Origin: Oscillospiraceae bacterium
Lineage (GTDB): Bacteria; Bacillota_A; Clostridia; Oscillospirales; Oscillospiraceae
Direction: 5' to 3'
Length of the DNA: 5,867 nt
Assembly: GCA_017936985.1 (NCBI GenBank)
Contig: JAGBEM010000042.1
Span: forward strand, 1-5,867
Positions within the stretch are counted from its first letter, which is position 1; each line of letters starts with the position of its first letter. The notes under the pieces are model-generated. The model saw only the letters and a program-made list of their open reading frames with translations, made no database searches and was not told the DNA's origin. The translations under genes were made by a program, and so were the position numbers. This document shows, one piece after another, positions 5,816-5,867 of the stretch.

Positions 5816-5867
5816 TAGTATAATTACATTATTCTAAAAAATGACTCATGGCCAGCATCAAACAGAA
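5816..5867. other. Unassigned right edge
   Basis: AT-rich sequence upstream of the trpB promoter. Two minus-strand frames are open from the edge to stops near 5831-5829 and 5828-5823, so the tail of an upstream gene could end here, but no residues are recognisable and no clear terminator hairpin follows. A plus-strand ATG at 5841 has no ribosome binding site and only nine codons are visible. Nothing can be called. Confidence 0.3.

Noticed and set aside
5573..5823. Two short plus-strand open frames across the trpB leader
   Set aside because: The region is fully explained as a structured T-box RNA and its promoter on the minus strand. The frames lack ribosome binding sites and protein features.
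5819..5824. Plus-strand TATAAT near the right edge as a promoter for a gene starting at 5841
   Set aside because: There is no -35 at a suitable distance (CACGCA at 17 bp), no ribosome binding site before the ATG, and only nine codons are visible.

Overview
The window looks like chromosomal DNA from a low-to-mid-GC Firmicute, most likely a gut-type Clostridia. The main support is a tRNA-sensing T-box leader (typical of Firmicutes), strong AGGAGG-type ribosome binding sites, consensus sigma-A promoters with TG-extended -10 elements, and protein sequences of clostridial flavour. The genus cannot be named from the sequence alone. There are six protein genes: five on the minus strand, and one AraC-type regulator on the plus strand. 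There is no sign of phage, transposon, CRISPR or RNA genes other than the T-box leader.

Region 1 (1-3581) is a small regulated catabolic-looking module. A divergent 122-bp intergenic region (2664-2785) separates an AraC-family regulator (plus strand) from a minus-strand operon. The operon holds a zinc-ligand-less medium-chain dehydrogenase (MDR), a Gfo/Idh/MocA oxidoreductase and a metallo-beta-lactamase-fold hydrolase of the AHL-lactonase-like type, which runs off the left edge. The first two operon genes overlap by ATGA and the next pair is 4 bp apart, so translation is probably coupled. The promoters lie back to back. Two copies of ATCCTACA, 22 bp apart, cover the regulator's own -10 and lie just upstream of the weak -35 of the operon promoter. 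This is the geometry expected if the AraC protein activates the operon and represses itself. The substrate is unknown. Two dehydrogenases plus a lactonase-like hydrolase suggest oxidation of a sugar, polyol or glycoside, with a lactone as one possible intermediate (inference).

Region 2 (3580-4178) is a single GNAT-family N-acetyltransferase with a GTG start and its own near-consensus promoter. It converges on the AraC gene, and the AraC terminator's T-tract touches its stop codon.

Region 3 (4232-5815) is a stand-alone tryptophan synthase beta gene (trpB). It has a consensus promoter, a tryptophan-type T-box leader (specifier UGG, T-box bulge UGGC, 14-bp terminator, competing antiterminator), an AGGAGG site and a strong terminator right after the stop. 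No trpA or other trp gene flanks it inside the window, so it is an isolated trpB under tRNA-Trp control. The last about 50 bases (5816-5867) hold nothing that can be assigned.
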